Origin: an uncultured Lachnoclostridium sp.
Lineage (GTDB): Bacteria; Bacillota; Clostridia; Lachnospirales; Lachnospiraceae
Reading direction: 5' to 3'
DNA length: 64,000 nt
Assembly: GCA_946499505.1 (NCBI GenBank)
Contig: CAMMSL010000006.1
Location: forward strand, 1 to 64,000
Shown: in pieces, positions 26,406 to 34,273 of the stretch
Position numbering within the stretch: the first letter of the stretch is position 1
How the letters are laid out: each line of letters starts with the position of its first letter
Translations under genes and position numbers: made by a program
Notes under the pieces: model-generated
Told to the model about the DNA's origin: nothing
Databases searched by the model: none
The model's input: only the letters and a program-made list of their open reading frames with translations

Positions 26406-27599
26406 TTATGCTTTTGTCTGCTTCCGATACTGAAGAGGTGTTAATCCGTACTGTTTCTTAAATACATTCTGAAAATAGGACTGGCTGGAAAAGCAGAGGT
26501 AATTGCTGATTTCAGCCAGGCTTTTTTCACTGTAGGTTAAAAGACTTTTTGCTTCCTCCAGCTTGCATCGCATAATATATGCCCCCATTTGAATCCCCAG
26601 CTCGCTCTTAAAATGTTTCATCATATAGGAACTGCTTCTGTTTACATGAGCCGCAGCATCCTCGATGGAAATAGATTCGTTGGTATGTTCACGGATGAAG
26701 GTCATGCATTTGTAAACGTCCGGGGAGATGCCTTCCGGAATGCGGCTTTCCCCGGAACGCTGACAGAAATCAAGCAGCATGAGGTACTGCAGCTGATTGA
26801 TCTTTTCAATGGATTGCATCTGTTCACATTCCTGTATGTAGTAATCTGTGAGCTGATAAGTCTTTTCCACGTCAACTCCGCCGGGGATTGCCCCCATGAT
26901 TCCGGCTTTCGTTACAATACTGATAAAAATATTTTTTGCATGACGTAAGGGGGAAGAGGCCATTTTCCCTTCTTTTAACGGAGTACGTGTAGAGGCAAGA
27001 AACTTTTTCAGTTTATTTACATTTCCTTCTTTAATGCGCTGGTACAATTCCAGCTCAAAATAATAGCTGTTGTGAATGTTTTCTTCTTCCTGATCTTCAA
27101 CCATGCGGTCTGTCTGGTGCTCTTTACGGGTTTTAGTGATGCTGTCATCCTCCGAAAGAAGCCGGCTCATATCTCCGGGCCTGTGATTCAGGCATTGGTA
27201 CAGGAATAAGAGATAATGAGCAAACTGCATCTGGCTGAGCCGGGGGATCGAATATAATAATTCGACATACTGTTCGCGGTTCTCGAGAGGTACAGCAGCC
27301 TCTTTTGCAGCCTGACGGATGATCGCATCGGTAAGAGGAACGCTGAAGACAGGTCCCAGGATCAGATTATATTCGGTGCCTTCGACAAGAATCCGTCCGT
27401 ATTCTATGTCGGGGGAATCTCCGCAGAAGCTGGGGTTATGATCCTGTTCCATTGGAAACAGATCACGATAATATGTAGGGGTGCTGCCTGTAATATCGTT
27501 TAGAGAAGAGTAGACAGCATAATTATTTTTTATTAATGTAACGGGAATTTTTGTGGCAGAATAAAAGTTTTTGCACAGAGCGATGTAATCATTATCCAT
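26406..27599 (-). CDS. AraC-family regulator of the glycoside-hydrolase locus
   Basis: A 397-residue regulator. The N-terminal ~300 residues form a sensor starting FYSATKIPVTLIKNNYAVYSS with the GRILVEGTEYNLILGPVF strand, a type frequent in clostridial sugar loci. The DNA-binding end (residues ~300-395) has two helix-turn-helix motifs, ISIEDAAAHVNRSSSYMMKHFK and KSLAEISNYLCFSSQSYFQNVF, closing with GLTPLQYRK. It is divergent from the first hydrolase gene. A tandem-repeat site lies 36 bp upstream of its start and recurs before the symporter, so it is the probable activator of the locus and perhaps of itself. The inducer is presumably an imported glycoside or oligosaccharide. Confidence 0.88.
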   Translation of the reverse strand: MDNDYIALCKNFYSATKIPVTLIKNNYAVYSSLNDITGSTPTYYRDLFPMEQDHNPSFCGDSPDIEYGRILVEGTEYNLILGPVFSVPLTDAIIRQAAKEAAVPLENREQYVELLYSIPRLSQMQFAHYLLFLYQCLNHRPGDMSRLLSEDDSITKTRKEHQTDRMVEDQEEENIHNSYYFELELYQRIKEGNVNKLKKFLASTRTPLKEGKMASSPLRHAKNIFISIVTKAGIMGAIPGGVDVEKTYQLTDYYIQECEQMQSIEKINQLQYLMLLDFCQRSGESRIPEGISPDVYKCMTFIREHTNESISIEDAAAHVNRSSSYMMKHFKSELGIQMGAYIMRCKLEEAKSLLTYSEKSLAEISNYLCFSSQSYFQNVFKKQYGLTPLQYRKQTKA

Positions 27600-27634
27600 A
27601 ACTGTTTTATCTTCTTTCTTTATATATTTCCCTT

Positions 27635-27665
27635 ATTTTACAATCGCAGAAAGAATTTTGCAATA
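27635..27665. promoter_or_regulatory. Tandem AraC-type operator, copy 1
   Basis: Two near-identical decamers, ATTTTACAAT and ATTTTGCAAT, start 20 bp apart (two helical turns). The 31-bp block matches 32571-32601 at 26 positions. It lies in the divergent intergene of the AraC gene and the first hydrolase gene. Confidence 0.7.
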
Positions 27666-27777
27666 TTTGAAGCCTATCTGATGGTAAGATGCACTCAATG
27701 AAAGTTGCAGTTCACACTGTAATCAGTAAAACTGATGGCATTTGGCTATCGGGAAGTCAGATAGGAGGAAGAAAAGC

Positions 27778-30210
27778 ATGAAACAGCACATACGGATCCA
27801 TAAAGCGGAACCGAACAGAGGGATTCTTAATTATTCTCATCTTCTGGACGCTCCTGCGGGAAAGCATGGATTTGTGGAAACGAGAGACGGACATCTTTAT
27901 TTTGAAGACGGAACAAGGGCAAGATTTCTAGGATTTAATGTGGCGGCACGTTCCAATACACCGGATCATGAGACAGCAGATAAGATGGCGGAACGTTTTG
28001 CAAGTATGGGAGTAAATATTATCCGGCTGCACGCGGCGGATGCGCCCGTGGGGGAAGAACCGGGAAGCTGGAGCAGCTGCAAGGAGGCGCCACTGCTTGA
28101 TTATGCATCGGGATCCAGCCGGAAATTCAATCCGGAGGGGCTTGACCGGTTCGACTATTTTGCCGCAAAACTGAAAGAAAAGGGAATCTATCTTCATATT
28201 GACCTGATCGTAGCAAGGGAATTTACACCTGAGGATGGTATGGATTACCCGGGAGGAGCGCCCTCCTGTATGAAGCGGCATTATATGTACAATGAGCGCG
28301 CGATCCAGCTTCAGAAGGAATATGCGAAAGAGCTGCTCTGTCATGTGAATTCGTATACGGGACTCGCGTTGATCGATGATCCGGCGGTAGTGACGATCCA
28401 GCTCAACAATGAAGACTCTGCCATAAAGGGAAATATGGGGGCGGATGCGGGAGAAGAGATGAAGCCGTACCGGGAGGAGGTACAGAAACGGTTCAACGAA
28501 TTCCTTCTGATGAAATATTATACAAGAGAGCGCCTGAAAGAAGCATGGACCTGTGATGGCTGCTGTGCTCTTGGAGACGAAGAGGACCCGGCTCAGGGAA
28601 CGGTCCGGGGCATTGAGGGAAGTTTTTATCAGCCGGTGAATGATCCGAACGGACAGTGGGATGCGCCGGAGGGACCGGCAAGATATGCGGACTTTATGGA
28701 ATTCGGCACCTATATGAACCGGAAGTTCTATCAGGATATGAAAGATTATGTTCATTCACTTGGAGCAAAGGTGCCTATTGTTACCAGCAACCTGATCGCC
28801 GGGGCGGCGGACGTATACGGACATACGGACGGTGATATCATCGAGAATAATTGTTACTTCAATCATCCGCTCCTGCCTGTTCAGGGCAACACCTATCTGG
28901 TGGCGGGACCGGCAGAGTATGTTTCCATGAATCCTCTGGTGATGCAGAAAGGGATCGGTTCCATGGCGACAACACTTCTAAGCCTTGCATCGGTTGCCGT
29001 TGTAAATGGCAAGCCGTTCATGCTCAGTGAGTGGAATGAATATGGGCTGCATCCATTCCATTCTACGGCTTTTGTGCAGACTGTGGCGTATGCCTGCCTG
29101 AATGACTGGGATGGACTGATCCTCTATAACCATCATACATCGGAAAACTGGGATGATCAGCCTGCGGACGAGATACTGAATGTATTTGACGCCTATAATG
29201 ATCCTGCAGTGATCTGCCAGTGGGGATTTATGGCATCAGTTTTCCTGAAAGGCCTTGTCTCCGTGGCAAAGCATTGCGTAGATGTTGTATACACGCAGAA
29301 CGACCTGAAAACGCTGCCTGCATTTCATTCTATGCCCACGACATTTTTCCCGTATATCACCTCTATGCGCAATGTGTTCCTTGACGGAGGAGAGAAATAT
29401 CAGGGAGATGCTGATGTGGCAGTAAACGCCGGATTCTTAAACGGAGCGGATCTTTCCGATGCAAAGCACGGAATCTATTATGCATGGTCCGTGTACAGGG
29501 ACGCATTTCGTCGGTATAAAGATGAAAATCGCCTGGCGAGAGCTGCAAAAGATACTGAAGAGATCCGGCCGGGTGTACATATGGGAGAGAGAAACCTTGT
29601 GTTTGACCGGATTACAGAGACGACGGAAGGCGGAGATTACAGGAACATTGCAAAAATTATGGACACTGCTTTGAAAACGTGGGATGTTCTGCCGGAGAAT
29701 ACAGGATATGTAGACGGGAAACTGATCTCAGAGACAGGGGAGATCGTTTTTGATCCGAATCACGCAGGATTTGCTGTCCATACGCCTTACTGCGGATATT
29801 TCAGCGGCGCGCCGGAAAGAGAAATCTCTTTATCTGAACAGATATCTGTAAAGGCAGAGAATGAAAGAATCACGCTGGCCCTGATCGCAAAGGAGGAAGC
29901 ACTTCTTGACAGCGCGAAAGAATATATCCTGACTGCTATGGGAACTACCGGCATGGATGAGACAACATACGGTCAGGGACCGGAGATGATGGGGATGCCT
30001 TTTACGGCAGTGGAGTTTAAAGGCAAGCTTTATGCGGAAACACTGGAGGGCAGTATTTCTGTGAAAGCAGAAAATGCAAAGCTGGAAGTTTTAAATCCCG
30101 TAGGCGATGTGATCGGAGAGATTGCAGGGGAAAAGAAAGAAAAAGAAGTTACATTTACTCTGGACGGTTCTGTTCCCGGAATCCAGTACCGGATCATAGT
30201 AGAAAAATAA
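27778..30210 (+). CDS. Clan GH-A glycoside hydrolase, family not assigned
   Basis: An 810-residue cytoplasmic enzyme with no signal peptide. The N-terminal ~500 residues look like a (beta/alpha)8 clan GH-A barrel. It begins RFLGFNVAARSN, has MGVNIIRLHAAD for strand 2, a candidate acid/base in TIQLNNEDS (Glu near residue 215), and a candidate nucleophile in FMLSEWNEYG (near residue 420). A beta-rich C-terminal region of ~250 residues includes segments like PVGDVIGEIAGEKKE. It resembles GH5-like cellulase-fold proteins, but I cannot name a family. The ATG at 27778 follows ATAGGAGG. It opens the locus, with the phosphorylase gene 17 bases downstream. Likely a glycosidase on an imported oligosaccharide. 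Confidence 0.78.
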   Translation: MKQHIRIHKAEPNRGILNYSHLLDAPAGKHGFVETRDGHLYFEDGTRARFLGFNVAARSNTPDHETADKMAERFASMGVNIIRLHAADAPVGEEPGSWSSCKEAPLLDYASGSSRKFNPEGLDRFDYFAAKLKEKGIYLHIDLIVAREFTPEDGMDYPGGAPSCMKRHYMYNERAIQLQKEYAKELLCHVNSYTGLALIDDPAVVTIQLNNEDSAIKGNMGADAGEEMKPYREEVQKRFNEFLLMKYYTRERLKEAWTCDGCCALGDEEDPAQGTVRGIEGSFYQPVNDPNGQWDAPEGPARYADFMEFGTYMNRKFYQDMKDYVHSLGAKVPIVTSNLIAGAADVYGHTDGDIIENNCYFNHPLLPVQGNTYLVAGPAEYVSMNPLVMQKGIGSMATTLLSLASVAVVNGKPFMLSEWNEYGLHPFHSTAFVQTVAYACLNDWDGLILYNHHTSENWDDQPADEILNVFDAYNDPAVICQWGFMASVFLKGLVSVAKHCVDVVYTQNDLKTLPAFHSMPTTFFPYITSMRNVFLDGGEKYQGDADVAVNAGFLNGADLSDAKHGIYYAWSVYRDAFRRYKDENRLARAAKDTEEIRPGVHMGERNLVFDRITETTEGGDYRNIAKIMDTALKTWDVLPENTGYVDGKLISETGEIVFDPNHAGFAVHTPYCGYFSGAPEREISLSEQISVKAENERITLALIAKEEALLDSAKEYILTAMGTTGMDETTYGQGPEMMGMPFTAVEFKGKLYAETLEGSISVKAENAKLEVLNPVGDVIGEIAGEKKEKEVTFTLDGSVPGIQYRIIVEK

Positions 30211-30227
30211 AGGAGAATTTCAGAAAA

Positions 30228-32558
30228 ATGAGTGAAAAGACAAGACAGGCGGACAGCGGGATGCTCTATGACTTTACAGAAGACGGGAACAGCTGTCGGA
30301 TCTATGATCCCAGAACGCCGAGGTACTGGTACAATTATCTGTGGAATGAAGACCGCTATTGTGCTCAGGTATCTCAGGTGGGGCATGGGAGGAGCTACTA
30401 TTTAAGTGAAAAAGCAGATATGTGCATGATCAACCGGGATGATGCCAGATATGTCTATCTGAGAGATGATGAAGATGGCACGTGCTGGAATATCGGAGAG
30501 GGACCGCTGAACGAGGGCGTTGAAGATTACTGCTGTACCCACAGCATTGGGTATTCTCTGATACGGTCCAGAAAAAACGACATTGAGGGTTCCTGGAGAA
30601 TCTTTGTGCCCAAAAGAGGGTTTCATGAGGTATGGACACTGAAGCTTCACAACACAGGAAAATACGAGAGAAAACTCAGTATGTTTTCAGCGGTCAGCTT
30701 TTATCTGGAAGGCTTCTCTTATCCAAGGTATTATGAAATGTACCGGTGCATGAAGACAGAATTTGACCGGAAGCTGAACGGAATCTACTGTGATTCCTCC
30801 CATCCTTTTGCGCCCCATGACCTCTATCACGGCTTTCTGGCGGCTTCCGAACCGGTATATGCATGGGACGGCGATCTGACGAAATTCTGCGGATCGACCA
30901 GTACTCTGACGCTGCCGGATGCATCTGCCTGTGCCCTGTTCCAGAGGCCGGACGTGGTAGTACAGGGAAGAGACTGTACAGATTCGGAGGCGGCTCTGTT
31001 CATTCTGGGCGGTGTACTCCAGCATAAGATTGTGTTAAAACCGGGCGAAGAAAAGGAAATCCGGGTGATATTCGGAATCAGCAGGTCCCGGGAAGAAGCA
31101 CAGAGGACAATGGAAACGTACGCGGACAGAGAAAATACGGAACAGGAATTTCAGGAGGCAGAAACATATAATTTTGAAAAGATCCGTTCCTTATCTGTAA
31201 AAACACCGGATAAGAAGATCAACCATATCATGAACAACTGGGTGAAAAAGCAGGCGGATTTCTGTATCATCGGGAAGAAAGGCGTGCGTGACAATCTGCA
31301 GATCGCGGTGGCGCTTTTGAATTACCGTCAGGACAAAGCGCAGGAAGAAATCCTTGAGTGCCTCCGTCATCAATTTCAGGACGGACATGCAGTGCTTACC
31401 TGGTATCCCTATGACGATACCCGTTATTCAGATCAGCCGTTCTGGATCATCTGGGCTGTGTGTGAACTGGTAAAGGAAACCGGCGATCTCTCCATGCTTG
31501 AGGAAAATGTATCCTGGCAGGACGGAGGGAGCGCTTCTGTTCTGGATCATGTGAAAGCGGCTGTAAACCGGCTGATTCTGGACAAAGGGAAGAACGGTCT
31601 GGTGAAGCTTGCCTTTGCAGACTGGAATGACGCCCTGAATGTCACCGATGATCCTGAGGCGGAGTCCGTGATGCTGTCACACCAGTTCTGCCTTGCCCTG
31701 CGGGAACTGAGAGGGCTTATGGAATATGCAGGTGAATCAGAGTATGCGCAGTTCCTTGCAGGTGAGTATGAAAAGCTGAAATCAGATATTAACCGTAATG
31801 CATGGGACGGAAGGTGGTATGCAAGAGCGTTGAGTGAAAAAGGAAATATTGGATCAAAAGACAGCAGAGGAAGTAAAATTTATCTGAATGCACAGACATG
31901 GGCTGTCCTTGCAGGTGTTGCAGATGAGGACAGGCTGCCTCAGATTCTGGAAGCGGTGGATGACATGGAGAAGGATTTTGGTTTTCCGCTGAATCTGCCT
32001 CCGTATCCTGCGTATGATCCCCATGTGGGCAGAATGTCGGGAATGCTTCCGGGACTGTTTGAGAACGGAGGGGTATACTGTCATGCCACAGGTTTTAAGA
32101 TTCTTATGGACTGCTGCACAGGCAGGGGGACAAAAGCCGTTGAGACTTTAAAGAAGATCATGCCGGACAGTGAGAAGAATCCGTCTTCCCGGTCAGGAGC
32201 AGAGCCCTATGTTTACACAAATTGCTATTCGACAAATCCCGGTTATTATGGGAAGTCTTACCAGTCATGGACCACAGGGACTTCCGCGTGGTGCCTGATG
32301 GGGCTTTATGAAGGAATCATGGGTGTGAAGCGGGATTATAAGGGGCTTCGGATATGTCCGTGTTTCCCGGCAGAATGGGAAGAGGCAGAGGTAATAAGAC
32401 ATTTCCGCGGAGCAGACTATCATATTGTAATACGGAATCCCCGGCATACAGAGAATGGCAGGGGAATTATCCTTGCTGACGGGGAGCCGTGGGATTCTGA
32501 TACGCTTCCGGTTTATCAGGACGGCCGGATGCATGAAATTGAAGTCGTGCTGAAGTGA
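30228..32558 (+). CDS. GH94-type glycoside phosphorylase
   Basis: A 776-residue member of the cellobiose-phosphorylase-like GH94 group, cytoplasmic. The N-terminal beta-sandwich (to ~residue 280) begins YDFTEDGNSCRIYDPRTPRY. The (alpha/alpha)6 barrel carries GKKGVRDNLQ (substrate and phosphate side), the general-acid motif FADWNDALN with Asp near residue 468, GGVYCHATGF and the phosphate-binding TTGTSAWCLMG. Such enzymes split a beta-glucoside with phosphate to give glucose-1-phosphate and spare ATP. GVRDNLQ replaces the more common GFRDxxQD, so specificity may differ from cellobiose. It is co-transcribed with the GH-A hydrolase. Confidence 0.87.
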   Translation: MSEKTRQADSGMLYDFTEDGNSCRIYDPRTPRYWYNYLWNEDRYCAQVSQVGHGRSYYLSEKADMCMINRDDARYVYLRDDEDGTCWNIGEGPLNEGVEDYCCTHSIGYSLIRSRKNDIEGSWRIFVPKRGFHEVWTLKLHNTGKYERKLSMFSAVSFYLEGFSYPRYYEMYRCMKTEFDRKLNGIYCDSSHPFAPHDLYHGFLAASEPVYAWDGDLTKFCGSTSTLTLPDASACALFQRPDVVVQGRDCTDSEAALFILGGVLQHKIVLKPGEEKEIRVIFGISRSREEAQRTMETYADRENTEQEFQEAETYNFEKIRSLSVKTPDKKINHIMNNWVKKQADFCIIGKKGVRDNLQIAVALLNYRQDKAQEEILECLRHQFQDGHAVLTWYPYDDTRYSDQPFWIIWAVCELVKETGDLSMLEENVSWQDGGSASVLDHVKAAVNRLILDKGKNGLVKLAFADWNDALNVTDDPEAESVMLSHQFCLALRELRGLMEYAGESEYAQFLAGEYEKLKSDINRNAWDGRWYARALSEKGNIGSKDSRGSKIYLNAQTWAVLAGVADEDRLPQILEAVDDMEKDFGFPLNLPPYPAYDPHVGRMSGMLPGLFENGGVYCHATGFKILMDCCTGRGTKAVETLKKIMPDSEKNPSSRSGAEPYVYTNCYSTNPGYYGKSYQSWTTGTSAWCLMGLYEGIMGVKRDYKGLRICPCFPAEWEEAEVIRHFRGADYHIVIRNPRHTENGRGIILADGEPWDSDTLPVYQDGRMHEIEVVLK

Positions 32559-32570
32559 CATCAATGATGA

Positions 32571-32609
32571 ATTTTACAATTTAGGAAAGTATTTTGCAAT
32601 AATTATAAT
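32571..32609 (+). promoter_or_regulatory. Tandem AraC-type operator, copy 2, with adjoining -10
   Basis: ATTTTACAAT (32571-32580) and ATTTTGCAAT (32591-32600) repeat the arrangement of 27635-27665. TATAAT follows at 32604-32609, so a bound activator would cover the -35 region. It serves the symporter gene at 32745 and probably all genes to 46418. Confidence 0.7.
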
Positions 32610-32744
32610 CGGACAGAGGTTATAGTAATCATCGAAGAGAGGCGGGAGAGAAAACCGCCGGACGAATATATAAAATCAGGCGCGGCGTTTCGGATCTGAT
32701 AAGAGAGTCGGAAATAGCGGCGCCGGAGACAGGAGGAAGAGAGA

Positions 32745-34169
32745 ATGTCAAAAGACAAGAATGCCCCACGTTTTGACAAACAGGGAGCGAGACGCGTGAT
32801 GCGAAAGAGAGATTATATGGCGGATTTCAGTGGACAGTTAGCATTGGGACTGATGGCAAATCTCGTAGGACAGCTGAACTACTTTTATACGGATAAGGTG
32901 GGAATTGCCGTTGGAAGTGTCGGAGTTGTTCTGGCGATTTCCAAGGTGATCGATGCCCTTACGGATGTGATCGCGGGAAATATGGTGGATCACTCAAAAG
33001 GCGGAGATCACAAGTATTTCCGATGGATCATCCCGCAGATCATTCCGGCCGCATTGATCGTGGTCATGATGTTTACTGTGCCGATCCAGGCAGGACAGAT
33101 TCCGGCAGTTATTTATGCACTGGTTACAAATCTGATCCTTTCTGCAGGACTTTATACATTTATAGCAACCCCGTTCTCTGCGGTAATGACTGTACGTTCC
33201 AGAAGTTTAAGTGAGAGGGGCAGTATCGGACTGTTCCGTGCCGTGGCAAACTATGGCGCAGGAATGCTGATCTCAATCCTGACGATTCCGGTGACAAATA
33301 TGCTGGGCGGAACACAGTCCGCATGGATCAAATATGGCGTGGTTCTGGGAGTACTGGTTCTTGTTTTGTTTGCCGTATGCTGTCACAACGGAGTCAAGGC
33401 CAAATTTGCCTGTGATTACGAGGATGAGGAAGTCGGAGAGACAGAAGAGGAAGAAGCAGTTCCATTTAAAGAGGCTATGACGCTGCTTCTCAAGAACAAA
33501 TACTGGGTGATCATCCTGCTCTTTAATCTGATCACAAGCATTACAACAGCAGTCACTTCCTCCGGTGGAACATACTATGCAAAGTGGATTTTCGGAAATG
33601 ACAATCTGGTCGGCATCATCGGATCTGTTGGTCTGATCGCGACTATCATCGGATTTATTCTTTCGAAACCGATCATAGCGATGCTGGGAATCAGGAGAAC
33701 GATTTCATTTGGCCTCATAGGTGCGGCAATCCTGGCGGGAATCCGCTGCTTCGTGCCCACAAACTTCGCTGTCTATGTAGTGACCAGCCTGCTGGGAAGT
33801 TTTGTACAGATTCCGATGATGAGTCTGTACGGTGTGCTTACATCCATGACGATTGACTATAATGAGTGGAAATATGACAAGAAGCTGGTGGCAATGTCCG
33901 GCGGCGCAATCGGGTTCGGAAGCAAGGTAGGAAACGGCCTGGGAGCTCTTCTGCTCTCCCTCTTCCTTGTGCTCGGTTCCTATGACGCAACACTGGAAGT
34001 GGCTTCCACATCCATGGTATATTCCATTTACGGATTTTCAAACTATCTGCCGGTAGTGATCAATCTTGTGATGTTCTTCATCTTCCGCAAGTTTGATCTG
34101 GAAGAAAAGCTTCCGAAGATGAGAGAGGAAGTCGCAGCACGAAGAGCCGCAAAGAACGGCGAGAACTAA
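32745..34169 (+). CDS. GPH-family glycoside:cation symporter
   Basis: A 474-residue, 12-helix symporter of the glycoside-pentoside-hexuronide family (MelB-like), which brings glycosides in with Na+ or H+. It opens MRKRDYMADFSGQLALGLMANLVGQLNYFYTD, has KVIDALTDVIAGNMVDHSKGGDHKYFRW as the typical helix 2-3 acidic motif, and a central acidic loop EDEEVGETEEEE. The C-terminal tail is charged (KLPKMREEVAARRAAKNGEN). AGGAGG lies 11 bases upstream. It follows its own operator/promoter and precedes the rhamnosidase gene, so it is the probable importer of the locus substrate. Confidence 0.9.
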   Translation: MSKDKNAPRFDKQGARRVMRKRDYMADFSGQLALGLMANLVGQLNYFYTDKVGIAVGSVGVVLAISKVIDALTDVIAGNMVDHSKGGDHKYFRWIIPQIIPAALIVVMMFTVPIQAGQIPAVIYALVTNLILSAGLYTFIATPFSAVMTVRSRSLSERGSIGLFRAVANYGAGMLISILTIPVTNMLGGTQSAWIKYGVVLGVLVLVLFAVCCHNGVKAKFACDYEDEEVGETEEEEAVPFKEAMTLLLKNKYWVIILLFNLITSITTAVTSSGGTYYAKWIFGNDNLVGIIGSVGLIATIIGFILSKPIIAMLGIRRTISFGLIGAAILAGIRCFVPTNFAVYVVTSLLGSFVQIPMMSLYGVLTSMTIDYNEWKYDKKLVAMSGGAIGFGSKVGNGLGALLLSLFLVLGSYDATLEVASTSMVYSIYGFSNYLPVVINLVMFFIFRKFDLEEKLPKMREEVAARRAAKNGEN

Positions 34170-34180
34170 AATACATAAGT

Positions 34181-34216
34181 AAGCCGATGCTTCCGGGGCT
34201 ATGGAAGCACCGGCTT
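34181..34216 (+). other. Hairpin between symporter and rhamnosidase genes
   Basis: AAGCCGATGCTTCC pairs with GGAAGCACCGGCTT around an 8-base loop. The sequence after it (AATTCAT) is not a strong U-run, so partial termination or mRNA processing is more likely than a full stop. Confidence 0.5.
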
Positions 34217-34273
34217 AATTCATAAAATTGAAAACTGCTGATATCAGGATTCAGGGAAAAGGAGAAGCTCGGA

